A stretch of 64,000 nucleotides of DNA from JBBDNV01 sp040877415 (GTDB lineage: Bacteria; Planctomycetota; Planctomycetia; Pirellulales; PALSA-1355): contig JBBDNV010000157.1 in NCBI GenBank assembly GCA_040877415.1, positions 1-64,000 of the forward strand, written 5' to 3'. Each line of letters starts with the position of its first letter. Position 1 is the stretch's first letter. The position numbers and the translations under genes are program-made. Positions 1 through 9,908 of the stretch are shown here, in pieces. The notes under the pieces are model-generated. The model was not told the origin of the DNA. It saw nothing but the letters and a program-made list of their open reading frames with translations, and did no database searches.

Positions 1-153
1 CCCCACTCGCTGCTATCACACCGCCGCCTAAAAAACAAACCGCAGGCTGCACCCCTGGCCGCCTGGCACGCGCAATTGGCCTGCGGCCGGGCCCACCCAG
101 TTGGTAGAATACTGCCGTTTATAGATTTCCCTCGCCCACCTGACCGCAATCCA

Positions 154-1440
154 ATGTCCGACACTCCACGCAAAGGCCCGCTAGCGGTCATCTTTCTGAC
201 GGTGTTCATCGATCTGTTGGGCTTCGGCATGGTCATCCCGCTGCTGCCGATCTACGCCAAGGATTTTGCCGCCCAGATGGGGCTGGAGGAGGAACACGCA
301 CGCGTGGGCCTCGTGATCGGGCTGTTGATGTCGAGCTTTTCGTTCATGCAATTCCTCTGCGCGCCGTTGTGGGGGCGACTGAGCGATCGCATCGGGCGGC
401 GGCCCGTGCTGATGATTGGGCTGGCCAGTTCGGTCGTTTTCTACACGCTGTTTGGCGTCGCCACGGTGATGAAGAGTCTCGCGCTGTTGTTCGTGTCGCG
501 CATCGGCGCGGGCGTAGCCGGCGCGACGATTTCGACGGCGCACGCCTATATCGCCGACATGACGACCAAGGAGAATCGGGCCCGGGGCATGGCCCTGATC
601 GGCGCGGCCTTCGGCCTGGGCTTCACGTTCGGGCCGCTGTTCGGCTATTTGGCCGTGCCCAGCGGCGAGGGCGATCCGGGGCCGGGTCCCGGATATGCCG
701 CCGCGGGCCTGTCGACGATCGCGCTGCTGCTGGCCTATTTCAAATTGCCCGAAAGTCTCAAGCCCGACAGCCAGGCTGCAAGGCGGCGTTGGTTCGATCG
801 CAAAGCGCTCGGCGACGCCCTGGCCACGCCGGCGGTCGGCGTCTTGTTGCTGGCCATGTTCGTGTGCGTGTTTTCGTTCGCGAATCTCGAATCGACCCTC
901 TCGCTGATCCTCAGCAATGAAAAGGGAGGGTTTGAATTTGACTTTCGAGAGGTGTGTCTGACCTACGCCTTCATCGGATTTACGCTGGCGTTGGTGCAGG
1001 GCGGTCTGGTACGCCCGATCTCCGGGCGGGTGAGCGAGGGCGTCCTGGCCGCCTTCGGCACGCTCGTGGAGATCGCCGGATTCATCGTGCTCGCCTGGGC
1101 CACGACGCATCCCTCGTTGCCGTTGATGCTCTCGGGCCTGGCGGTCGTCGTAACCGGGTTTGCCTTCATGACCCCATCGCTCAATTCGCTGCTCTCGCGC
1201 TGGAGCGACCCGACGAAGCAGGGGGGCATACTGGGCATCGGTCAGAGCATGTCGTCGCTGGCGCGGATTCTGGGGCCGCTGGCCGGCGTGCCGCTGGTGG
1301 AGAATCGTCCGCTGGCCGAAAGCCTCGGAGTGAAGGCCGCGGAACTGCCGCTGTTTCTGGCCGCCATGATGATGACCGTGGGACTGGCCCTGATCATCAC
1401 CGCCACCCGCCGCGGCCGCGATTTCGAAGCCGCGACGTGA
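154..1440 (+). CDS. MFS transporter, TetA/DHA1-like drug:H+ antiporter
   Basis: This is a major facilitator superfamily inner-membrane protein of about 428 residues with the alternating hydrophobic segments expected for 12 helices. The loop after helix 2 carries the MFS motif A, GRLSDRIGRRP, and helix 1 has the DHA1-type run DLLGFGMVIPLLP. Family knowledge points to proton-coupled efflux of small molecules; the substrate cannot be read from the sequence. I chose the ATG at 154 (MSDTPRK) over the upstream in-frame start at 76 because the first 26 residues of the longer form are unlike any transporter N-terminus. It is convergent with the hydantoinase gene and stands alone. TetA-like naming is a family resemblance, not a resistance claim. 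Confidence 0.85.
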   Translation: MSDTPRKGPLAVIFLTVFIDLLGFGMVIPLLPIYAKDFAAQMGLEEEHARVGLVIGLLMSSFSFMQFLCAPLWGRLSDRIGRRPVLMIGLASSVVFYTLFGVATVMKSLALLFVSRIGAGVAGATISTAHAYIADMTTKENRARGMALIGAAFGLGFTFGPLFGYLAVPSGEGDPGPGPGYAAAGLSTIALLLAYFKLPESLKPDSQAARRRWFDRKALGDALATPAVGVLLLAMFVCVFSFANLESTLSLILSNEKGGFEFDFREVCLTYAFIGFTLALVQGGLVRPISGRVSEGVLAAFGTLVEIAGFIVLAWATTHPSLPLMLSGLAVVVTGFAFMTPSLNSLLSRWSDPTKQGGILGIGQSMSSLARILGPLAGVPLVENRPLAESLGVKAAELPLFLAAMMMTVGLALIITATRRGRDFEAAT

Positions 1441-1482
1441 GCGAGTATTCCGCGTTTGTCGACGTCCATCGCCTGGCCGTCC

Positions 1483-1496
1483 TGCCGCTTGCGGCA
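1483..1496. repeat. Short perfect palindrome between convergent genes
   Basis: TGCCGC-TT-GCGGCA lies in the 64-bp gap between the MFS gene and the hydantoinase gene. A related string with the core CCGCTTGCGG recurs near 43999-44012 in the nuoF-nuoG gap, so it may belong to a dispersed palindromic family. No T-tract follows, so a terminator role is not supported. Confidence 0.4.
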
Positions 1497-1504
1497 TAGC
1501 ACCT

Positions 1505-4500
1505 TCACGGGCTCCCGTATCCGCCGCCGCCGGGGGTTTCGATGGTCAGCACGTCGCCCGGGCGGGCGCGAAATTGGGCCCGGCCGGGCAAGTGCTCGAG
1601 AGTGCCGTCGGTCCTTTGCAGCGTATTGCGGCCCAGGGCTCCGCTTTCGCCGCCGGCCAGGCCATACGGCGGATAGGGTCCGCGGCGCTCGGAAAGGATC
1701 GAGACTTCGAGCGGTTTCAAAAACTCGAGCCTGCGGATCACTCCGTCGCCGCCGCGCGTGCGGCCATTGCCCCCCGAGCCGCGGCGTATTGAAAACGATC
1801 GCACGCGGACCGGATAGCGGCGCTCGAGCACTTCGGGGTCGGTGAGCCGGGTGTTGGTCATGTGCGTGTGCACCGCGTCGGCCCCGTCGGCTTGAGGCGT
1901 TGCGCCCGCGCCGCCGCAAATCGTCTCGTAATAGCCGAACGTGGCGTCGCCAAAGAGCAAATTGTTCATCGTTCCCTGGCTGGCCGCCGCCAGCCCCAAA
2001 GCGCCCAACAGCACGTCGACCACGCGCTGCGACGTTTCGACGTTGCCGCCGACCACGGCCGGGCAATCTAGGGCGCGCTCCTGTTCCGTGGGGTTCAAGA
2101 GTCCCGGCGGAATGATGATCTCGACCGGCGCAAGCACGCCCTGATTCAGCGGGATGTCTTCGGCCAGCATCGAGCGCAGCACGTACATCACCGCGGCGGT
2201 CGTGATCGCCCGATTGGCGTTCAGGTTGCCCGCCACGACCCCTCCCGTGCCGGTGAAGTCGACGGTGGCCCGCTCGCCGTCGATGGTAATGGTGACGGAA
2301 ATTGGCGTGCCGTCGTCGAGATGATCGGTAAACGGGTACTTGCCGCTGGCGACGCGGGCCAGGGCGCGGCGGACTTTTTGTTCGGCCGCGCGTTGAATGT
2401 GTCCCATGTAGGCTTCGACGACGTCGAGCGAATAGCGCTCCACCAGCCGCACCAGATCACAGGCGCCGCGATGGTTGGCGGCCACTTGGGCCGCGACGTC
2501 GGCCAAATTGGCTTCGACGCTGCGCGTGGGATAGGGCCCGGCGAGCAGAAGCGACCGCAGCTCGGCCCAGCGCTCGTTGCCGCCGTCGATCAGCTTGAAG
2601 TTGCGGATGAGCACCCCTTCTTCCGCCAGGTTCTTGGAAAACGGCGGCATCGAGCCGGGCGTGATGCCTCCCAATTCGGCGTGATGGGCTCGGCTGGCCG
2701 TAAAGAACAGCAGCCGGCCAAAGGCGTCGTGCACCGGGGTGATCACGGTGATGTCGGGCAGGTGCGATCCGCCGCGATAAGGATCGTTGGTCACAAACAC
2801 GTCGCCCGGGCGCATCGCGGGATTGTCGGCGATCGTGCGGCGCACGGTCTCGGCCATCGCGCCCAGGTGCACGGGTATGTGCGGGGCATTCACGACCAGG
2901 TCGCCCGCGGGCGTAAACAGCGCGCAACTGAAGTCGAGCCGCTCCTTCACGTTCACGCTGCTGGACGTGTTGCGCAGCGTGATGCCCATCTGCTCGGCGA
3001 TGGCGGCGAACTGGTTGTTGAAGATTTCCAGCATGACCGGGTCGGCTTCGGTCGAAACGCTAGCCGGCGGCGGCGGTTCGTCGGACTGCTCGACGAGCAA
3101 TTCGCCCCCGCTGAGCACCTCGGCCTGCCAGTGGGGGTCGATGACGGTGGTGGACGCCGTCTCGCACACGATCGCCGGCCCGCGGATGCGATCGCCCGCT
3201 TGCAACTGCCCGCGATCGAAGATTCTCGCTTCGACCATTTGTCCGCCGAAGTAGGTGCGAGCGGTCGCGTCGCTTTTGGCTTCGCGCGGCGCCGCGCGCG
3301 TCGAAGGGCTCAATCCGAGAGACGACCGGCCGCGGGCTTCGACGCGGGCGGCGACAATCTCAAGCGGGCGCTCGTGGTGTACGTAGCCGTACAATTTGCG
3401 GTGTTCGGTCCGGAACGCGTCGGCCACGGCGGGGGCCGTGCATGCCGCGGGGCAGGGGAGCGTGAGCGAGGCTTCGACGCCGAGGTAGCGCAACTCGAGA
3501 AATCGGCTGACGGCGATCTGCTCGCGGGCAATCCCTTCGCCGGCGACGCCTTCGACCGCTTTGCCTTCGAGCCCGGCGAAGACGCCCTGGATGCCCTCCA
3601 GCGAATCGCGCGAAAGAAGCTCATAAACGCCGGCCACCTGATGCCGCTCGACGTCGGCCAGCCCAATGCCGTAGGCGCTCAAAAGTCCCGCGGCGGGATG
3701 GTGCAGAATCTGGCGGATCCCGAGCTCGCGGGCGACGGCGCAGGCATGCTGGCCGGCGGCGCCGCCGAACGGCACGAGCACGTAATCGCGCGGATCGCAG
3801 CCTTTGGCCACGGAGATCGAGCCGATGGCTTTGGCCATGCTGGCATTGGCCACGCGCACGAAGCCTTCGGCCAGTTCGAGCGGATCGTAGGGGTGGCCGC
3901 TTTCGATTTTGATCCGGTCGATCCATTCGGCGAGGCGCGATTCGGCGGCCGCGCGATCGAGTGGAAACGGAAAGCGGTCGGGCGGGATCTTGCCCAACAG
4001 GAAATTGACGTCGGTGATCGACAGCGGCCCGCCGCGGCCGTAGCAGGCCGGTCCCGGATCGGCCCCGGCGCTGTCGGGCCCGACGACAAGCTTGACGCCG
4101 TCGAAGCGGCAGATCGATCCGCCGCCGGCCGCCACCGTTTCGATGGCCATCATCGGCGCCACGACGCGGACGCCCGATTTTTCGGTTTCAAATTCCAATT
4201 CAAAGCGGCCGTCGAAGCGCGACACGTCGGTGCTGGTGCCGCCCATGTCGAAACCGATCGCGCGGCTGAATCCGGCCGCCTGCGCCACGCGCGAAAAACC
4301 GACGACCCCGCCGGCCGGGCCCGACAGGATGCTGTCCTTGCCGACAAACTGATCGGCATCCACCAGCCCTCCGGCGGAAGTCAGCAGCCGCAGAGAGCTG
4401 TCGGGCAAATGGTCGCGCAGGTCGTGCACGTAGCGGCGCAGGATGGGGTTGAGATAGGCGTCCATCACGGTGGTGTCGCCGCGCGAGACGATCTTTACCA

Positions 4501-5308
4501 AGGGAGCGATGCGGCTCGAGATGCTGATTTCCTCGAAACCGACGTCGCGCGCCACCTCGGCGACCAGCTCCTCGTGATCGGGCCGCACGAAGGCGTGCAA
4601 CAAACAGACGGCCAGCGATTCGATGCCCGACTTCCTGAGCGATTCCAATTGCGTGCGGACTTGACCGGCGTCCGGGCTGGCCAGCACGCGGCCTTCGAAG
4701 TCGACCCGTTCGTCGATTTCCACGACGGCGGCAAACAGAGGCTTTCGTTTGCGAACGGCCAGCTCGAAAATCCGCGGGCGATTCTGATAGCCGACGTGCA
4801 GGATGTCGCCGAAGCCGCGGGTCGTCACCAGCGCCGTTTTGGCTCCGCGGCGCGTGATCAGGGCGTTGGTGCCGCGCGTCGTTCCCAATCGCACGGCGAC
4901 GCCGGAGAGCGGCATCGCAAGCGGCATGCCCAGCAGGTAGCGGATGGCGACCAGCGGCGCTTCGTCGCCGCTTGACAGCTCGTAGCGCTGTCCGGGTTGC
5001 GGCTGCCGCGAGAGCGGCTCGACAAGCTCGATGGTCGCCGTCGAGCGCGAAAAGCGCGCGACGGTCGTCTCAGATTCTGCGTTTCCGTGCTCGTCGAGCA
5101 GGCGGAAGCGAAAACCGGTCCAGATCTCGTCCGGATCGTGTCGCCGGGCAGGGTCGGTGATTTGTTTTCGCGAGGACCCGTGGCCGACGGCCCCCTTGAT
5201 GACTCCGGAGCTGAGCACCTTGTAGTGCGCGAGCGTGCCGTCGGGCGCGCGAGCGAAACTGTCGGTGAAAGTTCCGCCGACGTCGATCCAAAATTCCCAA
5301 CTGGACAT
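1505..5308 (-). CDS. Hydantoinase/5-oxoprolinase, fused HyuA-HyuB
   Basis: This 1267-residue protein joins the ATP-dependent HyuA-like half (about residues 5-700, with the sugar-kinase/actin-fold signature DVGGTFTDSF at 9-18) to a HyuB-like half (about 742-1260, beginning DPVMLEIFNNQF). The whole matches the length of eukaryotic-type 5-oxoprolinases (about 1290 residues). Known members open cyclic amides such as 5-oxoproline or N-methylhydantoin using ATP, in the cytoplasm; which one is used here cannot be decided. Bacterial versions are often two separate subunits. The ATG at 5308 begins MSSWEFWIDVGG, directly before the nucleotide-binding motif, which supports that start. It is the last gene of a closely spaced minus-strand series, 48 bp after the FkbM gene. 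A long antisense reading frame inside it is a codon-composition shadow. Confidence 0.9.
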   Translation of the reverse strand: MSSWEFWIDVGGTFTDSFARAPDGTLAHYKVLSSGVIKGAVGHGSSRKQITDPARRHDPDEIWTGFRFRLLDEHGNAESETTVARFSRSTATIELVEPLSRQPQPGQRYELSSGDEAPLVAIRYLLGMPLAMPLSGVAVRLGTTRGTNALITRRGAKTALVTTRGFGDILHVGYQNRPRIFELAVRKRKPLFAAVVEIDERVDFEGRVLASPDAGQVRTQLESLRKSGIESLAVCLLHAFVRPDHEELVAEVARDVGFEEISISSRIAPLVKIVSRGDTTVMDAYLNPILRRYVHDLRDHLPDSSLRLLTSAGGLVDADQFVGKDSILSGPAGGVVGFSRVAQAAGFSRAIGFDMGGTSTDVSRFDGRFELEFETEKSGVRVVAPMMAIETVAAGGGSICRFDGVKLVVGPDSAGADPGPACYGRGGPLSITDVNFLLGKIPPDRFPFPLDRAAAESRLAEWIDRIKIESGHPYDPLELAEGFVRVANASMAKAIGSISVAKGCDPRDYVLVPFGGAAGQHACAVARELGIRQILHHPAAGLLSAYGIGLADVERHQVAGVYELLSRDSLEGIQGVFAGLEGKAVEGVAGEGIAREQIAVSRFLELRYLGVEASLTLPCPAACTAPAVADAFRTEHRKLYGYVHHERPLEIVAARVEARGRSSLGLSPSTRAAPREAKSDATARTYFGGQMVEARIFDRGQLQAGDRIRGPAIVCETASTTVIDPHWQAEVLSGGELLVEQSDEPPPPASVSTEADPVMLEIFNNQFAAIAEQMGITLRNTSSSVNVKERLDFSCALFTPAGDLVVNAPHIPVHLGAMAETVRRTIADNPAMRPGDVFVTNDPYRGGSHLPDITVITPVHDAFGRLLFFTASRAHHAELGGITPGSMPPFSKNLAEEGVLIRNFKLIDGGNERWAELRSLLLAGPYPTRSVEANLADVAAQVAANHRGACDLVRLVERYSLDVVEAYMGHIQRAAEQKVRRALARVASGKYPFTDHLDDGTPISVTITIDGERATVDFTGTGGVVAGNLNANRAITTAAVMYVLRSMLAEDIPLNQGVLAPVEIIIPPGLLNPTEQERALDCPAVVGGNVETSQRVVDVLLGALGLAAASQGTMNNLLFGDATFGYYETICGGAGATPQADGADAVHTHMTNTRLTDPEVLERRYPVRVRSFSIRRGSGGNGRTRGGDGVIRRLEFLKPLEVSILSERRGPYPPYGLAGGESGALGRNTLQRTDGTLEHLPGRAQFRARPGDVLTIETPGGGGYGSP

Positions 5309-5356
5309 GCAAACCCCGGACGCTTTTCGCGCGCTATGCGGTTTTGCGGCGCCGGC

Positions 5357-6160
5357 TCAGGAGGCGACCTGCCGGTCCGGCCCAACGGCAATCGGCTCCA
5401 GTCCCGTCAATTCCTGCGTAACGCTCTGGTGGATGCACACTATGTTGAACGCGATGGTGTTGGGAAACACGTTGTGGAGGTTACCGAAGAAATTGTTGGG
5501 GCTGAAATAGAACGGCCTGTGCCAATACATCCTGTAAGAGAGCGAATCGATGAGGCGCACCAGCGCGTCTGATTTGTCCGGATTCTCGTTTTCCACGTAC
5601 ATCACCGGCCGGCATCGCGCGATCAGGCTCGTGCCCCCTTCAATCACTTCTTTTTCCATGCCCTCGACGTCGACTTTCAAAAAGTGGCAGGCGGGCAGAT
5701 TGAGATCGTCGAGCCGGATCATCGGCACCGACTCGCCGGACTGATAGCTGCCCAAGGCCAGGCTGCCAAAATTGTTCTCGCGCGTGAAGTCCAGCGTAGG
5801 AACGACGATCGAACCGCGCTGGGCGCCGACGGCCTGCTGGAAGCAGAAGGCGTTCAGGATGTTGTTCAGCGCCAGGTTGGCGCACAGCGTCTGAAACAGA
5901 ATCCGCTGCGGCTCAAAGGCCACGACCATGCCCGAGGGCATCACTTGCCGCGCGAGAAAAACCGTGTGCGCGCCGATGTTGGCGCCAACTTCCACCACGA
6001 TTGAATCGGGCTCGATCACCTGGCGAAACAGCTCGATTTCACTTTCGCAGTACTCGCCATACAGATCGAGCGATCGGCCGACGACCGTGTCGTGGACGTT
6101 GTACAGCATCTGGCCGTGGCGGCAGGCCTTCTGACGGTTGACTGCCTCGACGCTTGCCAA
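5357..6160 (-). CDS. FkbM-family SAM-dependent methyltransferase
   Basis: The glycine-rich SAM-binding motif VEVGANIGAHT sits in the first third and the family signature FLKVDVEGMEKEVIEGG in the second half. FkbM enzymes O-methylate sugars or secondary metabolites. The preceding two genes encode TPR/glycosyltransferase proteins, so methylation of a surface or protein-linked glycan is a reasonable inference. I place the start at the TTG at 6160 because GAGGAG lies 7 nt upstream. An alternative in-frame TTG at 6175 would leave that ribosome site inside the gene. The C-terminal 20 residues (ELTGLEPIAVG...) look poorly conserved. The spacing of 22 bp from the upstream gene suggests cotranscription. 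Confidence 0.85.
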   Translation of the reverse strand: MASVEAVNRQKACRHGQMLYNVHDTVVGRSLDLYGEYCESEIELFRQVIEPDSIVVEVGANIGAHTVFLARQVMPSGMVVAFEPQRILFQTLCANLALNNILNAFCFQQAVGAQRGSIVVPTLDFTRENNFGSLALGSYQSGESVPMIRLDDLNLPACHFLKVDVEGMEKEVIEGGTSLIARCRPVMYVENENPDKSDALVRLIDSLSYRMYWHRPFYFSPNNFFGNLHNVFPNTIAFNIVCIHQSVTQELTGLEPIAVGPDRQVAS

Positions 6161-6182
6161 GACGGTTCTCCTCAAAGCGGCG

Positions 6183-8372
6183 TCAGCCGGCGGACGATCG
6201 TTCGTGCACGCAGGCGGCCAACGGGTCCTTCATCTGAGCAAACACACTCGACCAATCGCCCGGACAAGACTGACGAAACAGCCGCATGGTCGGATACCAG
6301 GGACTGTCGGGCCGCTCGCGCATCCACCGCCAATCGGGCGCGGTCGGCAGGGCCACCCAAACCGGCACGCCCAAGCCCCCGGCCAGATGCGCGGCGGCCG
6401 TGTCGGAGGTGATCACGAGATCGAGATTACACATCACGGCGGCGGTGTCCATGAAGGCCCCCGCCTTTGTATCCAGCGTACTGCCCAAATCGTAGACGGT
6501 AAACCGGCCATCGAGCGCGGCGACCTGTTCGGCGCCGAGATTCTTCTGCAGATTCACCAGCCGCACTCCGTCGACCTGGGCCAACGGCGCGAACTCGACC
6601 AAAGGCATGGAGCGAAAGTGATCGAACGTATAGTTCGGGTTCCCCTGCCATACGATTCCGACCTTAAAACCCCTCAGGCTGCGCAAATGACTCCGCCAGA
6701 CCTTGATCAGCCGCGGGTCGGCCGCCAGGTAGGGCACCTCGGCGGGAATCGAATCGAGCGTCGTCGCCAGCGCGTAGGGCAGGCTCAGAAGCGGAAGCTG
6801 GACGTCGAACCGCGGCAGCGGCGATCCGCCGGGAATCATGCCGGTATAGCCCGACGCCTTGAGCAACGGAGCAAGCCCCGGCTGGACCTCGAAAAATACC
6901 GGCCCGCCGAGCCGCTCGACGATTTTCTGGTAGCGGATGAATTGCAGCGTATCGCCCAAGCCTTGCTCGGCATGGACCAGCAGCGTCCGACCCTCAAGGG
7001 GCGAGCCGTCCCACCGCGGCGCGTCGAAGCGGCGTCCCTGATAGTCCTTGCACCTGAGGCGCCACTCGTAATCTTGCCAACCGGCTTTGAGATCGCCCCG
7101 AGAAAGCCGCGCGAACGAGCGGTTGTAGTAAACCTCGGCGTAATCGGGCTTGAGGCGGATGGCTTCGGCATACTCTTCCACCGCGTCGTCATCGTGACCT
7201 TGAAAATGCAAGGTCGTTCCCAGCAGGTAGTAGGCACGCGGCAGGCTGGCGTCGGCTGCGATCGCGCGGCGAAACCACTCGACCGCCTTGTCGAACTGGC
7301 CTTGCATGTGCATCGCGGAACCCACGTTGATCATAGTCTCGGCCGAGTGGGGTTCGATTTCCAGCGCCTTGTGATAGCACGCAAGCGCGTCGTCAAAGTG
7401 CTTTTGATCCTGGTGGACGGTGCCCAGGTTATTGTAGGCTTGCGCGAAGTCGGGCCGCGCCGCGATGGCGCGGCGGAAAGAATCGATCGCCTCGTCGTAC
7501 TGCTTCCGATCGTGGAGGACCGAGCCCAGGTTGCTAAGCGCCTCGGCAAAGTCCGGCGACTCGGCCAGCGCCAGGCGGAAGCACTGCTCGGCCTGGTCGA
7601 GCCGGCCCAACGTGCGGAACACGCACCCCAGGTTGTTCTGCGCCGCGATGTGACGAGGGTTGTGGACGACGGCGGCTTGCAGCTCCAGCGCTGCTTCATC
7701 GAGGCGATTCTGTGATTGCAGCAGGAAACCGAGCCAGTAGTGGGCCTCCGCGTTGGTCGAATCGACGTCGAGCACGCGGCGATAGGTGGCTTCGGCCGCC
7801 TGGTGCTTTTTCAACTTCAGTTGCACGCCGGCCATCGACATGGCGGCCTTGACGTAGGTGGGTTGGGCGGCCAAAGCCGCGGCGTAGCATTTTTCGGCTT
7901 CCTCGAGATCGCCCCCGTCGCGCAGCAGGTTGCCGAGGTTGAAATGCGCCTGGACGAATTTCGGCGCCAGCTCGATCGCCCGCCGGTAGCCGATTGCCGC
8001 GTCGGCCTTGCGGCCGCGAAGACCCAACAGCGCCGCCAGGTTGTAGTGGACTTGTGGGTCGGTCGCGCCCAGCGAAAGCGCCTTGCGGAACGCGGCCTCG
8101 GCCTCGTCCAACCGCGAAAGCCCGGCATACGCCGCCCCCAAATGGTTGAGATAGATCGGTTTGTCGCCGCCGAGCTGTAAGGCGCGCGAAATCGACTCCA
8201 CCGCCTCGTCGTTGCGTCCCGCCTGGTGGGCGGCCACGCCCAACAGGTGCCATGCGTCGGCATGAGTGGGCTCGGAGGCGACGATCTGGCGATAGATCCG
8301 TTCGGCCTCGGCGATTTCACCCCGTTGATGATGGGCAAACGCAATCGACAATGCTTCGGCAATCGTGGCCAC
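6183..8372 (-). CDS. TPR-repeat protein with C-terminal glycosyltransferase-like domain
   Basis: The protein has 729 residues. About 12 tandem 34-residue TPR units fill residues 1-435 (recurring A-x-x-x-Y/L-N-N-L-G-x-x and F-x-x-A-I patterns). A GT-B-like C-terminal domain follows (about 455-725), with HAEQGLGDTLQFIRY and SDTAAAHLAGGLGVPVWVAL, strings typical of TPR/glycosyltransferase proteins related to GT9/GT41 folds. TPR arrays normally bind protein partners. O-GlcNAc-transferase-like or heptosyltransferase-like activity is possible but unproved. The start is GTG at 8372, preceded by AGGATC. It begins MATIAEAL like the upstream neighbour 8382-9845, so the two are tandem paralogues separated by only 9 bp. 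Confidence 0.85.
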   Translation of the reverse strand: MATIAEALSIAFAHHQRGEIAEAERIYRQIVASEPTHADAWHLLGVAAHQAGRNDEAVESISRALQLGGDKPIYLNHLGAAYAGLSRLDEAEAAFRKALSLGATDPQVHYNLAALLGLRGRKADAAIGYRRAIELAPKFVQAHFNLGNLLRDGGDLEEAEKCYAAALAAQPTYVKAAMSMAGVQLKLKKHQAAEATYRRVLDVDSTNAEAHYWLGFLLQSQNRLDEAALELQAAVVHNPRHIAAQNNLGCVFRTLGRLDQAEQCFRLALAESPDFAEALSNLGSVLHDRKQYDEAIDSFRRAIAARPDFAQAYNNLGTVHQDQKHFDDALACYHKALEIEPHSAETMINVGSAMHMQGQFDKAVEWFRRAIAADASLPRAYYLLGTTLHFQGHDDDAVEEYAEAIRLKPDYAEVYYNRSFARLSRGDLKAGWQDYEWRLRCKDYQGRRFDAPRWDGSPLEGRTLLVHAEQGLGDTLQFIRYQKIVERLGGPVFFEVQPGLAPLLKASGYTGMIPGGSPLPRFDVQLPLLSLPYALATTLDSIPAEVPYLAADPRLIKVWRSHLRSLRGFKVGIVWQGNPNYTFDHFRSMPLVEFAPLAQVDGVRLVNLQKNLGAEQVAALDGRFTVYDLGSTLDTKAGAFMDTAAVMCNLDLVITSDTAAAHLAGGLGVPVWVALPTAPDWRWMRERPDSPWYPTMRLFRQSCPGDWSSVFAQMKDPLAACVHERSSAG

Positions 8373-8381
8373 GATCTGATC

Positions 8382-9845
8382 CTAAACGGCGTCTATTTTT
8401 TCTTGCAACTCGCGGGCCATGGAGAGAAACACTTCCCGCCAGTCGCCGAAGGCCGTTTGACGAAACAGCCGCGCCCCAGGATACCACGGGCTGTCGGCGC
8501 GGCGGGTGAGCCATCGCCAATCGGGCGAAAGCCGCAAGGCCACCCAGACGGGCACGTCCAGGGCTCCGGCCAAATGGGCGGCGGCCGTGTCGGAGCTGAC
8601 GACCAGATCGAGGTTCTTCATGATGGCCGCCGTGTCCATGAATGGCCCCGATTCGTCGTCGATATGGCTACCTAAATCTACGATGGAAAAGGCATTCCGC
8701 AGCGCCGAAATCTGCTCGATTCCCGGACCTTTTTGCAGGCTGAACAGGCGCGCGCCCCGCACCGCGGCGAGCGGGGCGAAACAGGCCAGCGGGATCGACC
8801 GAAACCGGTCGCCGCGATACGTCGGACTGCCTTGCCAGACGATACCCACCTTAAACCCATCATAGCGCGCCAACTCCTTGCGCCACGCGTGGACGAGTCG
8901 CTCGCTTGGTTTCAGATACCCGACGTCGGCGGGAATCGTTTCCAGGGTCGTGCCGAAAACGTGCGGCAGACTGGCAAGCGACACCTGCGCGTCAAACCAC
9001 GGTAGCGCCCAACCGTGCGGCACAAGGTTCTCGAAGCCCGATTCTGCCAGCAAGGGCAACACGGCCTTCGGCACTTCGACGATGACGCGGCCGCATCGCG
9101 CGGCCACCAGGGGCAAATAGCGCGCAAGCTGCAGCGTGTCGCCCAGTCCCTGCTCGGCGTACACAAGCAGCGTCTTGCCGGGAAGCGACGAGCCGTCCCA
9201 GGTTGGCTGTGGGAAGTTTCGCGGCTTGAAAGCCGTCAGGCGCAGCCGCCACTCGTTCTCGGCAAACCCTTCAGCCAACCGGCCCAGGCTGAGCAAAACG
9301 AGGGATCGATTGTAATGGGCCGTCGCATAGTTCGGATCGACGGCCAGGGCCTTCTCCAAGTGCAAAAGCGCTTCGCCGAGCGACCCCAGCTCTCGCTCCA
9401 CGTCACCGAGGTTGTTCAGCGCCAGCGCGTGGTTGCCGTTGAGCTCGAGGCTGCGGCGATAGCCCGCGGCTGCTTCCTCCAGCCGGCCAAGATCCACCAG
9501 GGCGAGAGCCCGATTGTAGTAGAGATCCGCATTGCGCGGCTCCAGGCCGATGGCCCGATCGAATACCCCGATCGCGTCAGCCGGCCGACCGGCGGTCCGG
9601 TACGCGGCGCCGAGGTTGCTCACATACTCGGCGACCGGTGGCCCCGCGGCGATCGATTGTTCGAGCATCGCCAGCGCCTCGTCGGTGCGCGACGTTTGCA
9701 GGGCCAACAGCCCGAGCATGTGCAGGGCTTCGGCGTGTTGCGGCTCACGGGCGAGCACTTCGCGATAGATCGACTCGGCGCGCGGCAACTCGCCGCGCCT
9801 GTGAAGTTTCAAGCCCAACGCCAGGGCTTCGGCAATGGTTGCCAT
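8382..9845 (-). CDS. TPR-repeat protein with C-terminal glycosyltransferase-like domain (shorter paralogue)
   Basis: This 487-residue paralogue of the next gene shares the N-terminal MATIAEAL and the C-terminal block from YAEQGLGDTLQLARY to SDTAAAHLAGALDVPVWVAL, but has only about six TPR units (residues 1-200). The difference in length lies in the number of TPR units, as expected for repeat expansion or contraction after duplication. The ATG at 9845 starts the TPR region directly. It is 63 bp downstream of the PQQ-propeller gene and 9 bp upstream of the longer paralogue, so an operon is likely. A glycan-transfer role is inferred from the fold-level motifs; the donor and acceptor are unknown. 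Confidence 0.85.
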   Translation of the reverse strand: MATIAEALALGLKLHRRGELPRAESIYREVLAREPQHAEALHMLGLLALQTSRTDEALAMLEQSIAAGPPVAEYVSNLGAAYRTAGRPADAIGVFDRAIGLEPRNADLYYNRALALVDLGRLEEAAAGYRRSLELNGNHALALNNLGDVERELGSLGEALLHLEKALAVDPNYATAHYNRSLVLLSLGRLAEGFAENEWRLRLTAFKPRNFPQPTWDGSSLPGKTLLVYAEQGLGDTLQLARYLPLVAARCGRVIVEVPKAVLPLLAESGFENLVPHGWALPWFDAQVSLASLPHVFGTTLETIPADVGYLKPSERLVHAWRKELARYDGFKVGIVWQGSPTYRGDRFRSIPLACFAPLAAVRGARLFSLQKGPGIEQISALRNAFSIVDLGSHIDDESGPFMDTAAIMKNLDLVVSSDTAAAHLAGALDVPVWVALRLSPDWRWLTRRADSPWYPGARLFRQTAFGDWREVFLSMARELQEKIDAV

Positions 9846-9908
9846 GGCAAAGCTGCGTTTTGGGGGGTCAATTCCTCGATCGAGTACCCGAGATTTCCGG
9901 GGCGCGGG

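Noticed and set aside
2321..4975. 884-codon open frame on the plus strand
   Set aside because: It lies antisense to the hydantoinase gene, whose domains are clear. The frame is a by-product of GC-rich codon usage and has no recognisable motifs.
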